Shown one piece after another: positions 7,602-16,328 of a stretch of DNA of 64,000 nucleotides. Position 1 is the stretch's first letter. Every line of letters starts with the position of its first letter. Under the pieces are notes generated by a model, which worked only from the letters and a program-made list of their open reading frames with translations, was not told the origin of the DNA and searched no databases. The DNA comes from Malaciobacter halophilus (lineage in GTDB: Bacteria > Campylobacterota > Campylobacteria > Campylobacterales > Arcobacteraceae). The stretch lies in assembly GCF_002837275.1 (NCBI RefSeq), contig NZ_NXIF01000006.1, positions 17,260 to 81,259 of the forward strand. Direction: 5' to 3'. Made by a program: the position numbers and the translations under genes.

Positions 7602-8696
7602 ATGAAATATATTTGTAGTAAATGTGAGAAAACTGAAGATATAAGAACACACAAAGCAAAGTGTGATTGTGGTGGATTGTGGAAACTACATTTTCATGTA
7701 CCAAAATTTAATTTAGATTTAGTAGATAAAAACACATGGGGGCTATTTCGATATAGAAAGTTTATGCCCATAATCGACGATAGTTGGGAAGATATTACTT
7801 TAGGAGAAGGGATGACTCCCATTATTGAGTTTGATAAAGATGTTTTATTAAAAATGGACTATTTTATGCCAACACTATCTTTTAAAGATAGAGGTGCAGC
7901 TATGTTAATATCTCATTGCAAATCAATAGGAGTAGAAAGTGTTGTACAAGATAGTAGTGGAAATGCAGGAAATAGTATCGCTGCATATTGTGCAAAAGCA
8001 AATATAAAGTGTGAAATATTTGTACCTAAAGGAACATCTCCTAAAAAAATAGATATGATAAAATCTCATAATGCAAAAGTTACAATAACAGATGGTTCAA
8101 GAGATGAATGTGCTGATATTTGTAGACAAAAAGTAGAAAAAGAAAAAGTTTTTTATGCTAATCATGTTTATAATCCATTTTTTTATCAAGGAACAAAAAC
8201 TTATATTTATGAAGTGTATGAACAACTAAACAGAATTCCTAAAAATATATTTGTACCACTTGGAAATGGAACTTTATTTATAGGTGTGATTAAAGCTTTA
8301 GAAGAACTTCTTGAAAGTAAAATAATCAAATCTATGCCAAATATCTATGCAATTCAAAGCCAATACTGCCCTCCTTTTGTAGAAGCTGTAAAAAATAAAG
8401 AAACAAAACCTGCAAAAGTAAGTCTAAAACCTACATTAGCAGAAGGTATTGCAATTGGTGTACCAATGCGTGGAGAAGAGATTTTAGAGTATATTTATAA
8501 ATACAATATCAAAACAATTATTGCACCAGAAGATAAAATAATTGAAAGTAGAAAAATCCTTGCTAAAAAAGGCGTATATTGTGAACATACAACAGCTGCT
8601 TCATATGCAGCATATTTAGAGTATTGTAAAACAAATGAGAAACTAAGTGATTGTTTAATCTCTATGTGTGGAGCTGGATTGAAATCTGACCACTAA
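7602..8696 (+). CDS. Threonine synthase-like PLP-dependent enzyme (fold type II)
   Basis: This 364-aa protein starts with a small zinc-ribbon-like segment (CSKC near residue 4, CDCGG near 22), as in archaeal-type threonine synthases. The PLP-binding Lys lies in LSFKDRGAAM, the phosphate/substrate loop in QDSSGNAGNSIAAYC, and a C-terminal CGAGLKSDH is present. TLAEGIAIGVP matches the family. The ATG at 7602 has AAAGGAG six bases upstream; an earlier in-frame ATG at 7584 lies inside ridA and lacks a site. Adjacent ridA and a YheO-type regulator suggest a catabolic lyase or dehydratase that makes enamines, not necessarily biosynthetic threonine synthase. The exact reaction is uncertain. Confidence 0.85.
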   Translation: MKYICSKCEKTEDIRTHKAKCDCGGLWKLHFHVPKFNLDLVDKNTWGLFRYRKFMPIIDDSWEDITLGEGMTPIIEFDKDVLLKMDYFMPTLSFKDRGAAMLISHCKSIGVESVVQDSSGNAGNSIAAYCAKANIKCEIFVPKGTSPKKIDMIKSHNAKVTITDGSRDECADICRQKVEKEKVFYANHVYNPFFYQGTKTYIYEVYEQLNRIPKNIFVPLGNGTLFIGVIKALEELLESKIIKSMPNIYAIQSQYCPPFVEAVKNKETKPAKVSLKPTLAEGIAIGVPMRGEEILEYIYKYNIKTIIAPEDKIIESRKILAKKGVYCEHTTAASYAAYLEYCKTNEKLSDCLISMCGAGLKSDH

Positions 8697-8745
8697 ATAA
8701 TTTAGCATTTTTTTGATATATTACACTTTGACAAGGAGACTTTTA

Positions 8746-9384
8746 ATGCACTTAGTTCTTAAAGCTTATGTACCCATTGCAAATATGATAGTAAAAACAT
8801 TTGGAAAAAACTGTGAAGTTGTATTACATGATTTGACACAACCTAAAAATTCAGTAGTTTATGCTGCAAATGGTGAAGTTACTGGTAGAAAAGTTGGTCA
8901 AAGTTTTGACCACCTAATAAAAATGGTTTTACTAAATAAAGATTTTAAAGATGATTATGTAGTTAACTACTTTTTTGAAACAGAAGATGGAAGAAAAATC
9001 AAATCTTCATCAGCTTTGATTCGTGATGAAAAAGACGAAGTTATAGGTATGTTATGCTTAAACTATGACTTAACTCTTTCTCATCTTCTACAAGAAGAAC
9101 TACAAGATTTTTTAGGAGCATCAACAGGACAAGAAACAACAAACCCAGAGCAATATGTACTTGACCAAGATATAATAAGTATCCTTGATAATCTTATAGA
9201 AAAGATTTTTGAAAATACAAATATAGAAAAACTAACAAGAAAAGATAGCCTAGAAATCATCAAGTTTATGGATGAAAAAGGTATTTTTTTAGTAAAAGGC
9301 TCTATTGATAAAGTCGCAAAATATATGGGCGTTTCAAAAGTGACAATATACAGTTACTTAGATAGTATTAGAGGAAAAAGGTAG
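8746..9384 (+). CDS. YheO/DauR-type PAS-HTH transcriptional regulator
   Basis: The 212 aa comprise an N-terminal YheO-like PAS domain (VLKAYVPIANMIVKTFGKNCEVVLHDL, about 5-30; SSSALIRDEKDEVIGMLCLNYD, about 85-107) and a C-terminal DNA-binding domain. The latter has FMDEKGIFLVKGSIDKVAKYMGVSKVTIYSYLD, a typical HTH_22 motif. Known relatives such as DauR regulate amino-acid catabolic operons in response to small ligands. The ATG at 8746 has AAGGAG seven bases before it; the in-frame ATG at 8713 has none. The gene follows the PLP enzyme by 49 nt, so it probably belongs to, and controls, the ridA operon. Confidence 0.88.
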   Translation: MHLVLKAYVPIANMIVKTFGKNCEVVLHDLTQPKNSVVYAANGEVTGRKVGQSFDHLIKMVLLNKDFKDDYVVNYFFETEDGRKIKSSSALIRDEKDEVIGMLCLNYDLTLSHLLQEELQDFLGASTGQETTNPEQYVLDQDIISILDNLIEKIFENTNIEKLTRKDSLEIIKFMDEKGIFLVKGSIDKVAKYMGVSKVTIYSYLDSIRGKR

Positions 9385-9392
9385 AGTAGTTT

Positions 9393-10280
9393 TTACTCAC
9401 CTTTTACTTCAACTTTTGCTAATCTTTCATAATATTTAACTAAAGCCCCATGGTCTAAATGCTCTTCACCCTCAGCTTTCATAGCTTGCATAATCTCCAT
9501 CACACTAGCAGTAAGATGAACAGGAGCTCCAATCTCATGGGCTGTATCAAGAGCATTTTGTAAATCTTTTATATGTAGATTGATTTTAAATCCTGGTTTA
9601 AACTCTCTATTCATAATTAAAGGAGCTTTTGCATCTAAAACAGTACTTCCTGCTAGTCCTCCTCTAATTGCTTCATAAACTAAATTTGGCTCAACTCCAG
9701 CTTTTGTAGCTAGTACCAATGCTTCACACATACCAGCAATATTTAGTGCAACGATAACTTGATTTGCTAACTTTGTAGTATTTCCAGCTCCAACTTTACC
9801 AGTATAAACAACTGAACCAGCCATAGAAAGCAAAATATCATAACACTTATCAAATACCTCTTTTTTACCACCAACCATAACAGAAAGTGTTCCTTCAATT
9901 GCTTTAGGCTCACCACCACTTACAGGAGCATCTAAAAACTCTACATCTTTTTTTGCTAACTCTTGTGCTATGTCTTGAGAAGCTAAAGGAGCAATAGAAC
10001 TCATATCGATAACAATGCTTCTAGCTTTTATACCTTCTATCACACCATCTTTACCTAAAATCACCTCTTTTACTTGTGGAGAGTTTGGAAGCATAGTAAT
10101 AATCACATCACAAGATTGAGCAACTTCTTTAGCACTACTTGCACCAAGCGCACCAGCAGATACCAACTCATCAACAGAAGATTTACTTCTATTTGTAACA
10201 ACTAGCTCATACCCTGCTTTTAGTAGATTTTTCGCCATAGGTTTTCCCATGATTCCTAATCCTATAAATCCAATTTTCAT
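9393..10280 (-). CDS. 3-hydroxyisobutyrate / tartronate-semialdehyde reductase-type dehydrogenase
   Basis: The 295-aa beta-hydroxyacid dehydrogenase has a Rossmann NAD(P) motif GFIGLGIMGKPMAKNL at residues 4-19. The substrate motif is DAPVSGGEPKAIEGTLSVMVGG (about 117-138), and the catalytic-lysine motif is GAGNTTKLANQVIV (Lys about 170). KDLQNALDTAHEIGAPVHLTA follows. Family members reduce or oxidise short beta-hydroxyacids such as 3-hydroxyisobutyrate, tartronate semialdehyde or succinate semialdehyde; the substrate is not resolved here. AAGGAAAT precedes the ATG. It ends 8 bp from the convergent YheO-type regulator, so it is not in that operon. Confidence 0.9.
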   Translation of the reverse strand: MKIGFIGLGIMGKPMAKNLLKAGYELVVTNRSKSSVDELVSAGALGASSAKEVAQSCDVIITMLPNSPQVKEVILGKDGVIEGIKARSIVIDMSSIAPLASQDIAQELAKKDVEFLDAPVSGGEPKAIEGTLSVMVGGKKEVFDKCYDILLSMAGSVVYTGKVGAGNTTKLANQVIVALNIAGMCEALVLATKAGVEPNLVYEAIRGGLAGSTVLDAKAPLIMNREFKPGFKINLHIKDLQNALDTAHEIGAPVHLTASVMEIMQAMKAEGEEHLDHGALVKYYERLAKVEVKGE

Positions 10281-10354
10281 ATTTATTTCCTTAAGTGATT
10301 AAAGTTTTTTATAAATAGTATCATTTATTTAATTTAGAAACAACTACTAAGTAA

Positions 10355-10822
10355 TTAAGGTTTTATCCTATACAAAACCTGTCCTACAAAAAAGGCAAGT
10401 AAAACACATAAAGACATAAGAGATGAGAAAAAACTCTTAGGTCTTTTTTGGTATTCTCTTTGAAACTTATGTAAATCCATCCACTTTTTTACAAGATAAA
10501 AAACAAAATCATCAGCAAAACTAAAATGCTTTAACAAAAAAATCACAGGAGCTAAAACAAACAAGTATCCCCTAAAAGTAAGCTCATCATAAATACAAGC
10601 CACCTCAACAGTTTCAAATTCATACTCTTCATCACTTAGATATTTTTTATTATTTAACACACTACAAATAGTCTCTCTTTTTTTTACCCTATCTAAATCA
10701 ATATAAATTCTCTTTTTATAAAGCATCGAACCAATAAGTGAAATGATAAAGCAAAAAAGTAGCCAGATGGTAAACAGTGGTATAGTTATAATATAGGCTA
10801 TTGTTTTGTATATAAGTGTCAT
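10355..10822 (-). CDS. Conserved hypothetical membrane protein
   Basis: I do not recognise the family of this 155-aa protein. Residues 5-35 (IAYIITIPLFTIWLLFCFIISLIGSML) could form one long or two short membrane helices. A charged cytoplasmic stretch with KKRIYIDLDRVKKRETIC follows, then a hydrophobic segment near 83-100 (GYLFVLAPVIFLLKHF) and a C-terminal helix, SLMSLCVLLAFFVGQVLY. The gene stands alone between the dehydrogenase and the defence-island end, on the same strand as both. Confidence 0.6.
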   Translation of the reverse strand: MTLIYKTIAYIITIPLFTIWLLFCFIISLIGSMLYKKRIYIDLDRVKKRETICSVLNNKKYLSDEEYEFETVEVACIYDELTFRGYLFVLAPVIFLLKHFSFADDFVFYLVKKWMDLHKFQREYQKRPKSFFSSLMSLCVLLAFFVGQVLYRIKP

Positions 10823-10863
10823 ATGTTATCTCTTACTTATTAAATTAAATTCTATCTTACTAA

Positions 10864-11040
10864 TTAAAATGAAAAATAATCACTCTTTTCTAATTTTTTA
10901 TTATATACTTTATCAATTTTATCACTTACATGATATGAAGGTATTTGAGTTTTATTATATTTTGTTCCAAGAACATTATCAATCCTAAGTGCTAAATTAT
11001 AATATTTAAATAAATTGTTTAAAAACTCTTCTTTATTCAT
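10864..11040 (-). CDS. Small hypothetical protein (58 aa) downstream of the DUF2779 nuclease
   Basis: An uninterrupted 58-codon frame reads MNKEEFLNNLFKYYNLALRI and ends KKLEKSDYFSF. It begins 23 nt past the DUF2779 nuclease stop, with AAAAGGAAAG about 12 bases upstream of the ATG, slightly long for a ribosome site. Composition is ordinary for soluble protein here (Lys, Asn, Tyr, Leu rich), with no membrane segment. The position suggests the last gene of the island. No family recognised; it could be a chance frame. Confidence 0.45.
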   Translation of the reverse strand: MNKEEFLNNLFKYYNLALRIDNVLGTKYNKTQIPSYHVSDKIDKVYNKKLEKSDYFSF

Positions 11041-11063
11041 ATTTTATTTACTTTCCTTTTAAT

Positions 11064-12539
11064 CTATATCTTTTTTAATTTATTTAATATCTTCACCATA
11101 GCCAAAGTATCAAGTTTACAATACTCTAAAAGGAAAGTTCTCATCTTCTCTTTGCTTATCTCATCTAGCTTACTAAGATTTGCAAAGGCATTCATAGCTT
11201 GACTTCCATTTTGTACACCATCTAACTCTTTATAGGCTTTTTCAAACTCTGGAACTAATGCAGGTAGTACATACTTGATAGAGTAGCTTCCTTGCATACT
11301 TGGTGTTACATACCATTTCTTTTGAAAAGGTACCATAAGGTCTTGCATATTTTCATTTATGGCTAGTAAGTGAGTGCTAAGACTTGGGAAACTATTGCAA
11401 AGTCTTTTTATCACACCTTTTTCAAAACTCATATTATAAGCCAATACTGTAACATCACTTGGAATATCTTCACATAGCTTTTGTGCTAGTTCATATCTGC
11501 TATCTACACTATCTTGGCTCAAATACTCTTTATGGATTAGCGTTCCATCATCATATTCTATATGAAGTGAGTATTGAAAAGGGATTTGCTCGAAGGGTTT
11601 TATACCTTTGTATTGTGGTATGGCTTGTTGGTATGTTTCAAAGTCTAAGTGATAGATTGGGTATGTGAGGTTTTCTAAAAAGGCTTTGATATTTTCTTTG
11701 TCTATATAGCTTGCTTTTGATTTGTAGTTTTTTACTGCTTGAGCTTGGTTTGCGGTCATATCAAAATCTTCTGGAATATCTTCTATATCTATGATACCTT
11801 GATTGTATAACTCCACTTGCTTTTTACTTCCTAGATTGAAAATATTAAAAATAGAGTACTCAGGTATCTGTCTTTGTACTTTCCAACAATAGTTTTTAGC
11901 ATCACACTCATAAGGTTTATTACAATGTTTTCCTATATCTATATCTGGCTCATTTACTTTATCTTCAAGATAAGTTTCAAACTCTTTTAATATGCTAGCG
12001 ATATTTGACTGTAAACTTTGCACCTCACTTGTGACATCCACTATCTTAAAAAGCTTGTCTAACTCTAAAGACTCACCTCTTACATACTCATTGTTTATAT
12101 GCACTACACTTGCACTTTTTATACTAAAGCCTAAGTTTTGTAAAACATAATACTGAATAGATACATCATGAAGATATATATCTTTTACTTCAGTAGAACT
12201 TTTAACCTCATAGATAGATACTCCATCACTTTCTACTTTTAAAATATCTACCATGATAAGTATGCCCTCATAGCTAAAAGTAGCTTCATAGATATTTGAT
12301 ACACCCTCTTTCATCCACTCTTTTGTAGTAGATATCATCTCATCGTAGTTTGTAGTGTATGATACTTCTTTTCCATCAGGGAAAAGCTTGCAAGCTAAGT
12401 CTCCTACTATATTTCCAGTTTCAAATATAGCTTGGGCTTGCTCATCTGGTGGTGTTAAAACACTTGGCTTGTATTTTTTAAGCCAAAGTGCTTTGGGGCA
12501 TTGGATGCCTTTTGTGTAGAGGGATTTAGATAGGTTCAT
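11064..12539 (-). CDS. DUF2779 protein: Cas4/RecB-like PD-(D/E)XK nuclease fused to a DEDD exonuclease-like domain
   Basis: The N-terminal half (about 1-225) looks like a Fe-S-cluster RecB/Cas4-type nuclease. Asp98 in MVDIL and E111-V-K113 form the PD-(D/E)XK core. Cys14 with Cys206, Cys212 and Cys218 (CNKPYEC, CDAKNYC) fit the four cluster ligands. The C-terminal half (about 290-491) is DUF2779: YHLDFET (Asp299, Glu301) begins a DnaQ/RNase H-type core, with later motifs VLAYNMSFEKGVI and LEYCKLDTLAM. Together they suggest DNA end processing. It is intact here, while a truncated copy of its first 40 codons lies about 3.9 kb upstream. AAAGG precedes the ATG. Biological role not established; defence or repair is inferred from neighbours. 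Confidence 0.85.
   Translation of the reverse strand: MNLSKSLYTKGIQCPKALWLKKYKPSVLTPPDEQAQAIFETGNIVGDLACKLFPDGKEVSYTTNYDEMISTTKEWMKEGVSNIYEATFSYEGILIMVDILKVESDGVSIYEVKSSTEVKDIYLHDVSIQYYVLQNLGFSIKSASVVHINNEYVRGESLELDKLFKIVDVTSEVQSLQSNIASILKEFETYLEDKVNEPDIDIGKHCNKPYECDAKNYCWKVQRQIPEYSIFNIFNLGSKKQVELYNQGIIDIEDIPEDFDMTANQAQAVKNYKSKASYIDKENIKAFLENLTYPIYHLDFETYQQAIPQYKGIKPFEQIPFQYSLHIEYDDGTLIHKEYLSQDSVDSRYELAQKLCEDIPSDVTVLAYNMSFEKGVIKRLCNSFPSLSTHLLAINENMQDLMVPFQKKWYVTPSMQGSYSIKYVLPALVPEFEKAYKELDGVQNGSQAMNAFANLSKLDEISKEKMRTFLLEYCKLDTLAMVKILNKLKKI
12423..12539 (-). repeat. Direct repeat copy A: 5' end of the DUF2779 gene
   Basis: The first 39 codons of the intact DUF2779 gene are nearly repeated at 16335-16457 in the same orientation. 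Shared blocks include the first five codons, YTKGIQCP, KALWLKK and PPDEQAQ. Homology begins at the start codon: the bases just upstream of the two ATGs differ. The two copies flank the helicase and ORF6N genes. Confidence 0.85.
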
Positions 12540-12584
12540 TGTCTTTTACCTTTAGTTTTTTATAATTTGTGTTATAATCATACT

Positions 12585-13469
12585 TTAAATTCCTACTGAA
12601 CGACAGTTATCCAACTTTTCTAAAACATCAAAACTTTTTAAATCCATCTTAGAAAAAGCAAACCACTTTTTACCCAAGTCTTTTAAACTAGCTCCTATAT
12701 GGTAAAGCTCTTTATCATCAATTATCATAAATCTATCATGTGAATTTTCAAACTTTTTTATCTCTATTTTTTTATATTGCAAATTGTATTTTTCTAAGTC
12801 TAGCTTTAATTGTTTTGAGATGCTTTTTGTATATATAATTACATTTATATTTTGATTTTTTGAAAGTAGAGTTAAGACACTATCATCAACATAATTATCT
12901 ATAATTATTATTTTAATTTTAGCACTTCTTATTAAATCAGATACAAAAGTATGTGCATCAAACATCTGTCCATCGTAAAATATCCCTTGTTTTGGTTTGA
13001 TAGATTTATCTTCTATTGCATTTAAAATTGTTTCAATTTTTTTATCAGTCTTAAACTGTTTATTTTCTAAAGAATTAAGTCTTTCAAATATAAGAGCATT
13101 AGTTGATATAAATTTACGCATATTTACAAAAGTTCTAATGATATTTATGTGAATTTCAACTGCTATTTTACTTGTTAGTATTGCTGCAACTGCTGATACA
13201 CCTTGTTCTGTAAAGGCAAAAGGTTTTGCTCCACCAAGATGTTGTTTTGAAGGTATCACAGATTGTGATACCATAAATTCAATCTCATCATCGTTTAATT
13301 CAAACATGAAATCACTAGGAAATCTTTCTATATTTCTTTTGACTGCTTGTTTTAAAACTCTTGTTTCCACATCATACAATTCTGCCAAATCTCTATCTAA
13401 AATTACTTGCATATTCCTAATACTATAAATCTTGTTTCTAATATCCTCATTAATTATTAATTCATTCAT
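12585..13469 (-). CDS. ORF6N-domain DNA-binding protein with PLD-like C-terminus
   Basis: The 294 aa start with an ORF6N domain (about 8-100): IRNMQVILDRDLAELYDVET, QAVKRNIERFPSDFMFELND and GGAKPFAFTEQGVSAVAAIL. This DNA-binding module is common in phages and mobile elements. A coiled linker carrying LNSLENKQFKTDKKIETIL follows. The C-terminal ~120 residues, with FVSDLIRSAKIKIIIIDNYVDDS, HDRFMIIDDKELYHIGASL and KKWFAFSKM, resemble phospholipase-D-like domains found on ORF6N proteins; the HxK motif is HDR here. The gene lies 45 nt upstream of the DUF2779 gene and 128 nt downstream of the helicase. A regulatory or defence role is inferred only from context. Confidence 0.88.
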   Translation of the reverse strand: MNELIINEDIRNKIYSIRNMQVILDRDLAELYDVETRVLKQAVKRNIERFPSDFMFELNDDEIEFMVSQSVIPSKQHLGGAKPFAFTEQGVSAVAAILTSKIAVEIHINIIRTFVNMRKFISTNALIFERLNSLENKQFKTDKKIETILNAIEDKSIKPKQGIFYDGQMFDAHTFVSDLIRSAKIKIIIIDNYVDDSVLTLLSKNQNINVIIYTKSISKQLKLDLEKYNLQYKKIEIKKFENSHDRFMIIDDKELYHIGASLKDLGKKWFAFSKMDLKSFDVLEKLDNCRSVGI

Positions 13470-13597
13470 ATTGAAGTCCTAATTTGAAATAAATATATTT
13501 ATCTTTTTCTTAATATTGGCAAAGCGTTATATTATAATAACATTAAAAAATATTTTTATTTAAAAACATTGCATTTTGTAATTATCTTTCTATCTAT

Positions 13598-16288
13598 TCA
13601 TAACAAATTAATCAAATATTTTTTTAATCTTTTTTCTTCTTCACTATCATTAGTTTTAAACCTCATAATAGCTATTTCACTTTTATTTAAAATAGAGTCT
13701 TTCACTCTATCTCTTTCTAATTGTTCAGGATTATTTTCATGATATTCATACCCATCAACTTCTATAGCTAATACAGTACTATTATTAATTTTATTATATA
13801 TCACAAAATCAATATGAGAATTAGGATGAAAAACAAATTTTTGTTCTCTTTCAGTCAGTATACTTAAATCCCTAATTATTCTATTTAGTGGTATATGAAT
13901 AACTCTAGTTAAGTGAGAGAACATCTCTTCACTTAATACTTTTTCGATAACAATATTCATTAAATTTTCTGATTTATGCTTGCTCAAACTTTTATATTTT
14001 GTTAAATATTTTTCTAAGTATGGGGAATAACTTTGATATAGTAAATCAAATATTGAATATATTTTACTTTCTTTTATCTCTAAGTTATTATATTTAATAT
14101 AATTTACTAAATCTTTCATATTTTTATTTTTTTCTCTATCAGAAACAACAACAAAAAGCTTATCAACTGCTCTTGAAATTGCGACATTTAGAAGATTTTC
14201 ATTATCAACAAAGTCATTTTCTTTATCTACAACAGTTGATAAAATCATTATATTTTTTTCTCTACCTTGATATTTATGAACTGTATCTATAACAATCTCT
14301 TCATCATTTTCAAATAAATCATTTAATTTAGAAACTTGTTTTCTAAAAGGTGATGCAATTCCTATATTTATTTTATCAATATTTGGTAATATCTCTTTTT
14401 CAATTACATCTATCTGACGTTGATTATATGTGCCTCTTGCATGATTTCCTTCTACAGTTTTATATAAAGCAAGAGGCATATCTTCATCATTTTGTTTTGT
14501 TAGAACTATTAACTCATTATTATAAAACTTCTTATTACAAAATTCTATAATTCTGGGATGACACCTATAATGCTCTCTTAACAATGTTTTAGGAATATCT
14601 TTATAAATTTTAGAAATAGAAGATAATAAACTTTCTTCATAATTATAAGGATTACCAACTTTGTAGTTATTATATATATTATTAACAATTTCTTTTGTTT
14701 CATCTTTTATTACATGAGGTAATTGCTTTAAATCTCCAACAACTACAACATTTTTTGCACAAGACAATGCTAATGAGCCAGCTACAATATCTACTTGCGA
14801 AGCTTCATCAATAATCAAATAATCATATAACTTCCCATTGGCTATACAGTATCTTAAGGAGTGTGTTGTACTTAAAACCACAGGATACTCTTCAATGAAA
14901 TTATCAAACTTATCACTTTTCCATACAACATCATCATCAAAGCTATCTCTTTGGGTTTTAAAACCATATTTATTTGATAAGAAAGCTTTAAATAAAAACA
15001 TTGATTTTTCACTAAATGATTTCATATTATTTTCAAAATCAAAGTCTTTTAAAGTATCTTCTAATTTTTTTATCTGTTTTAATATCTCTTTTTCTTTTTG
15101 TATATAAAAATACTTTTGTAAAAGTAAAATAATAGAATCTATAGAGTTCTTATATAATGAAGTTAAAAGAATTCGATATTTTATTAAAATTTTAAATTTA
15201 AATGAAAATGATATTTTCTTATTCAATTTTTGTCTTTTCTCAAAATCAGCCCACAATGACAAAATATCTTCTGTATCAAATCTATTAAATTTATGATAAC
15301 TATCTATTTTATCTTCTCTTTTTTCATATAAATCTAAAAAATGGTTTTTTTCTACTTTAAGTTCCATTTGAAGCTGTTTTAATTTTGATAGTTCATTATT
15401 CTGTTCTAACATCACTTTTAAAGATTCTATTTCATCAACTATTGTTTCTGCAACATTATTTAAATCTATATCTTTTTTATCTTTTATAAACTCTGGATAT
15501 TTTGTATTTTGATTTGAGAAAAATTCTTCTTTATTATCTTTATTCCCTAAAAAAGCAGAGATAAAAGACAAATCATATTTTTCTAATTTTTCAAATACAT
15601 TTTTCGTAGCGGCATTATTATTCGATACTATTGCTATAGTTTTATTTCTCATAATAAGATTTGCAATAATATTAAGAATAGTTTGAGTTTTACCTGTTCC
15701 AGGAGGACCTTCTATCACACTAATTTGATTTAACAAAGCTTTTTGAACAGCTTTTTCTTGACTTAGATTAAAACCAAAAGGGAATATTATACTTTCTTTG
15801 TTTTCATTAGTATCTATTTCTGAAGCATTTAGATATTTAGATAAAACACTTTTTTCACTAATAAATGTCATCTTATCATAGCTATTAAATAAAAAATCAT
15901 TCTCTTCATCAACACTTTTTGATAATTCTTTTAAATACTCTAAAATATTTTTTGAATTTTTATTTGTCAAACAATTTTTTTCAAAAGTTAAACGAGAAGA
16001 TTTATAAATATTTTTTCTTCCATTTTGATAAAAAATCCTAAAATATAGTTTGAAACTTTGAATTTTAATTATATTTGAAAGGAGTTTTCCATCTAAATGC
16101 AATATATAATCAGATGGGTCTAATTCTTCTAACAATTCAAGTTGTAAAACTCTATCTTTCTTATATTTATAAACTGTATCATTATTTATAAATTTAATAT
16201 TTGCATAATCACTTTGAAAATTTAATTGCTCTAAATCTTCTGTTTTATCTTTATTATCTATAAGTATTAAATATCTGTTTTTATCCAT
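13598..16288 (-). CDS. SF1 (UPF1/DNA2-like) helicase with C-terminal DUF2726/Vsr-like nuclease domain
   Basis: The 896-aa protein carries Walker A GPPGTGKT at 194-201 (motif I), motif II IIDEASQVD, motif III VVVGDLKQLPHV and motif IV LLREHYRCHPRIIEFCN. Motif V is VIDTVHKYQGREKNIMILS and motif VI LNVAISRAVDKLFVVV. A coiled insertion sits at about 285-430. The last ~90 residues, including HIDFVIYNKINNS and VLAIEVDGYEYH then ERDRVKDSILNK, resemble DUF2726/DUF559-type endonuclease folds (Asp...Glu-x-Asp). Such helicase-nuclease fusions are frequent in defence islands. It lies inside the segment bounded by duplicated DUF2779 5' ends. Its low-GC, Lys/Ile/Asn-rich coding resembles the adjacent island genes. 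Confidence 0.88.
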   Translation of the reverse strand: MDKNRYLILIDNKDKTEDLEQLNFQSDYANIKFINNDTVYKYKKDRVLQLELLEELDPSDYILHLDGKLLSNIIKIQSFKLYFRIFYQNGRKNIYKSSRLTFEKNCLTNKNSKNILEYLKELSKSVDEENDFLFNSYDKMTFISEKSVLSKYLNASEIDTNENKESIIFPFGFNLSQEKAVQKALLNQISVIEGPPGTGKTQTILNIIANLIMRNKTIAIVSNNNAATKNVFEKLEKYDLSFISAFLGNKDNKEEFFSNQNTKYPEFIKDKKDIDLNNVAETIVDEIESLKVMLEQNNELSKLKQLQMELKVEKNHFLDLYEKREDKIDSYHKFNRFDTEDILSLWADFEKRQKLNKKISFSFKFKILIKYRILLTSLYKNSIDSIILLLQKYFYIQKEKEILKQIKKLEDTLKDFDFENNMKSFSEKSMFLFKAFLSNKYGFKTQRDSFDDDVVWKSDKFDNFIEEYPVVLSTTHSLRYCIANGKLYDYLIIDEASQVDIVAGSLALSCAKNVVVVGDLKQLPHVIKDETKEIVNNIYNNYKVGNPYNYEESLLSSISKIYKDIPKTLLREHYRCHPRIIEFCNKKFYNNELIVLTKQNDEDMPLALYKTVEGNHARGTYNQRQIDVIEKEILPNIDKINIGIASPFRKQVSKLNDLFENDEEIVIDTVHKYQGREKNIMILSTVVDKENDFVDNENLLNVAISRAVDKLFVVVSDREKNKNMKDLVNYIKYNNLEIKESKIYSIFDLLYQSYSPYLEKYLTKYKSLSKHKSENLMNIVIEKVLSEEMFSHLTRVIHIPLNRIIRDLSILTEREQKFVFHPNSHIDFVIYNKINNSTVLAIEVDGYEYHENNPEQLERDRVKDSILNKSEIAIMRFKTNDSEEEKRLKKYLINLL

Positions 16289-16328
16289 TACTTCTCAATA
16301 TATCATTCATCAATTTTTTTACATACTC

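Noticed and set aside
8713..8746. The upstream in-frame start of the YheO-type regulator
   Set aside because: The AAGGAG site lies between this ATG and 8746, so translation begins at 8746.
10806..10988. A plus-strand 60-codon frame
   Set aside because: It runs antisense to the 58-aa minus-strand gene and the start of the 155-aa gene, has no ribosome site and is low-complexity aromatic sequence.
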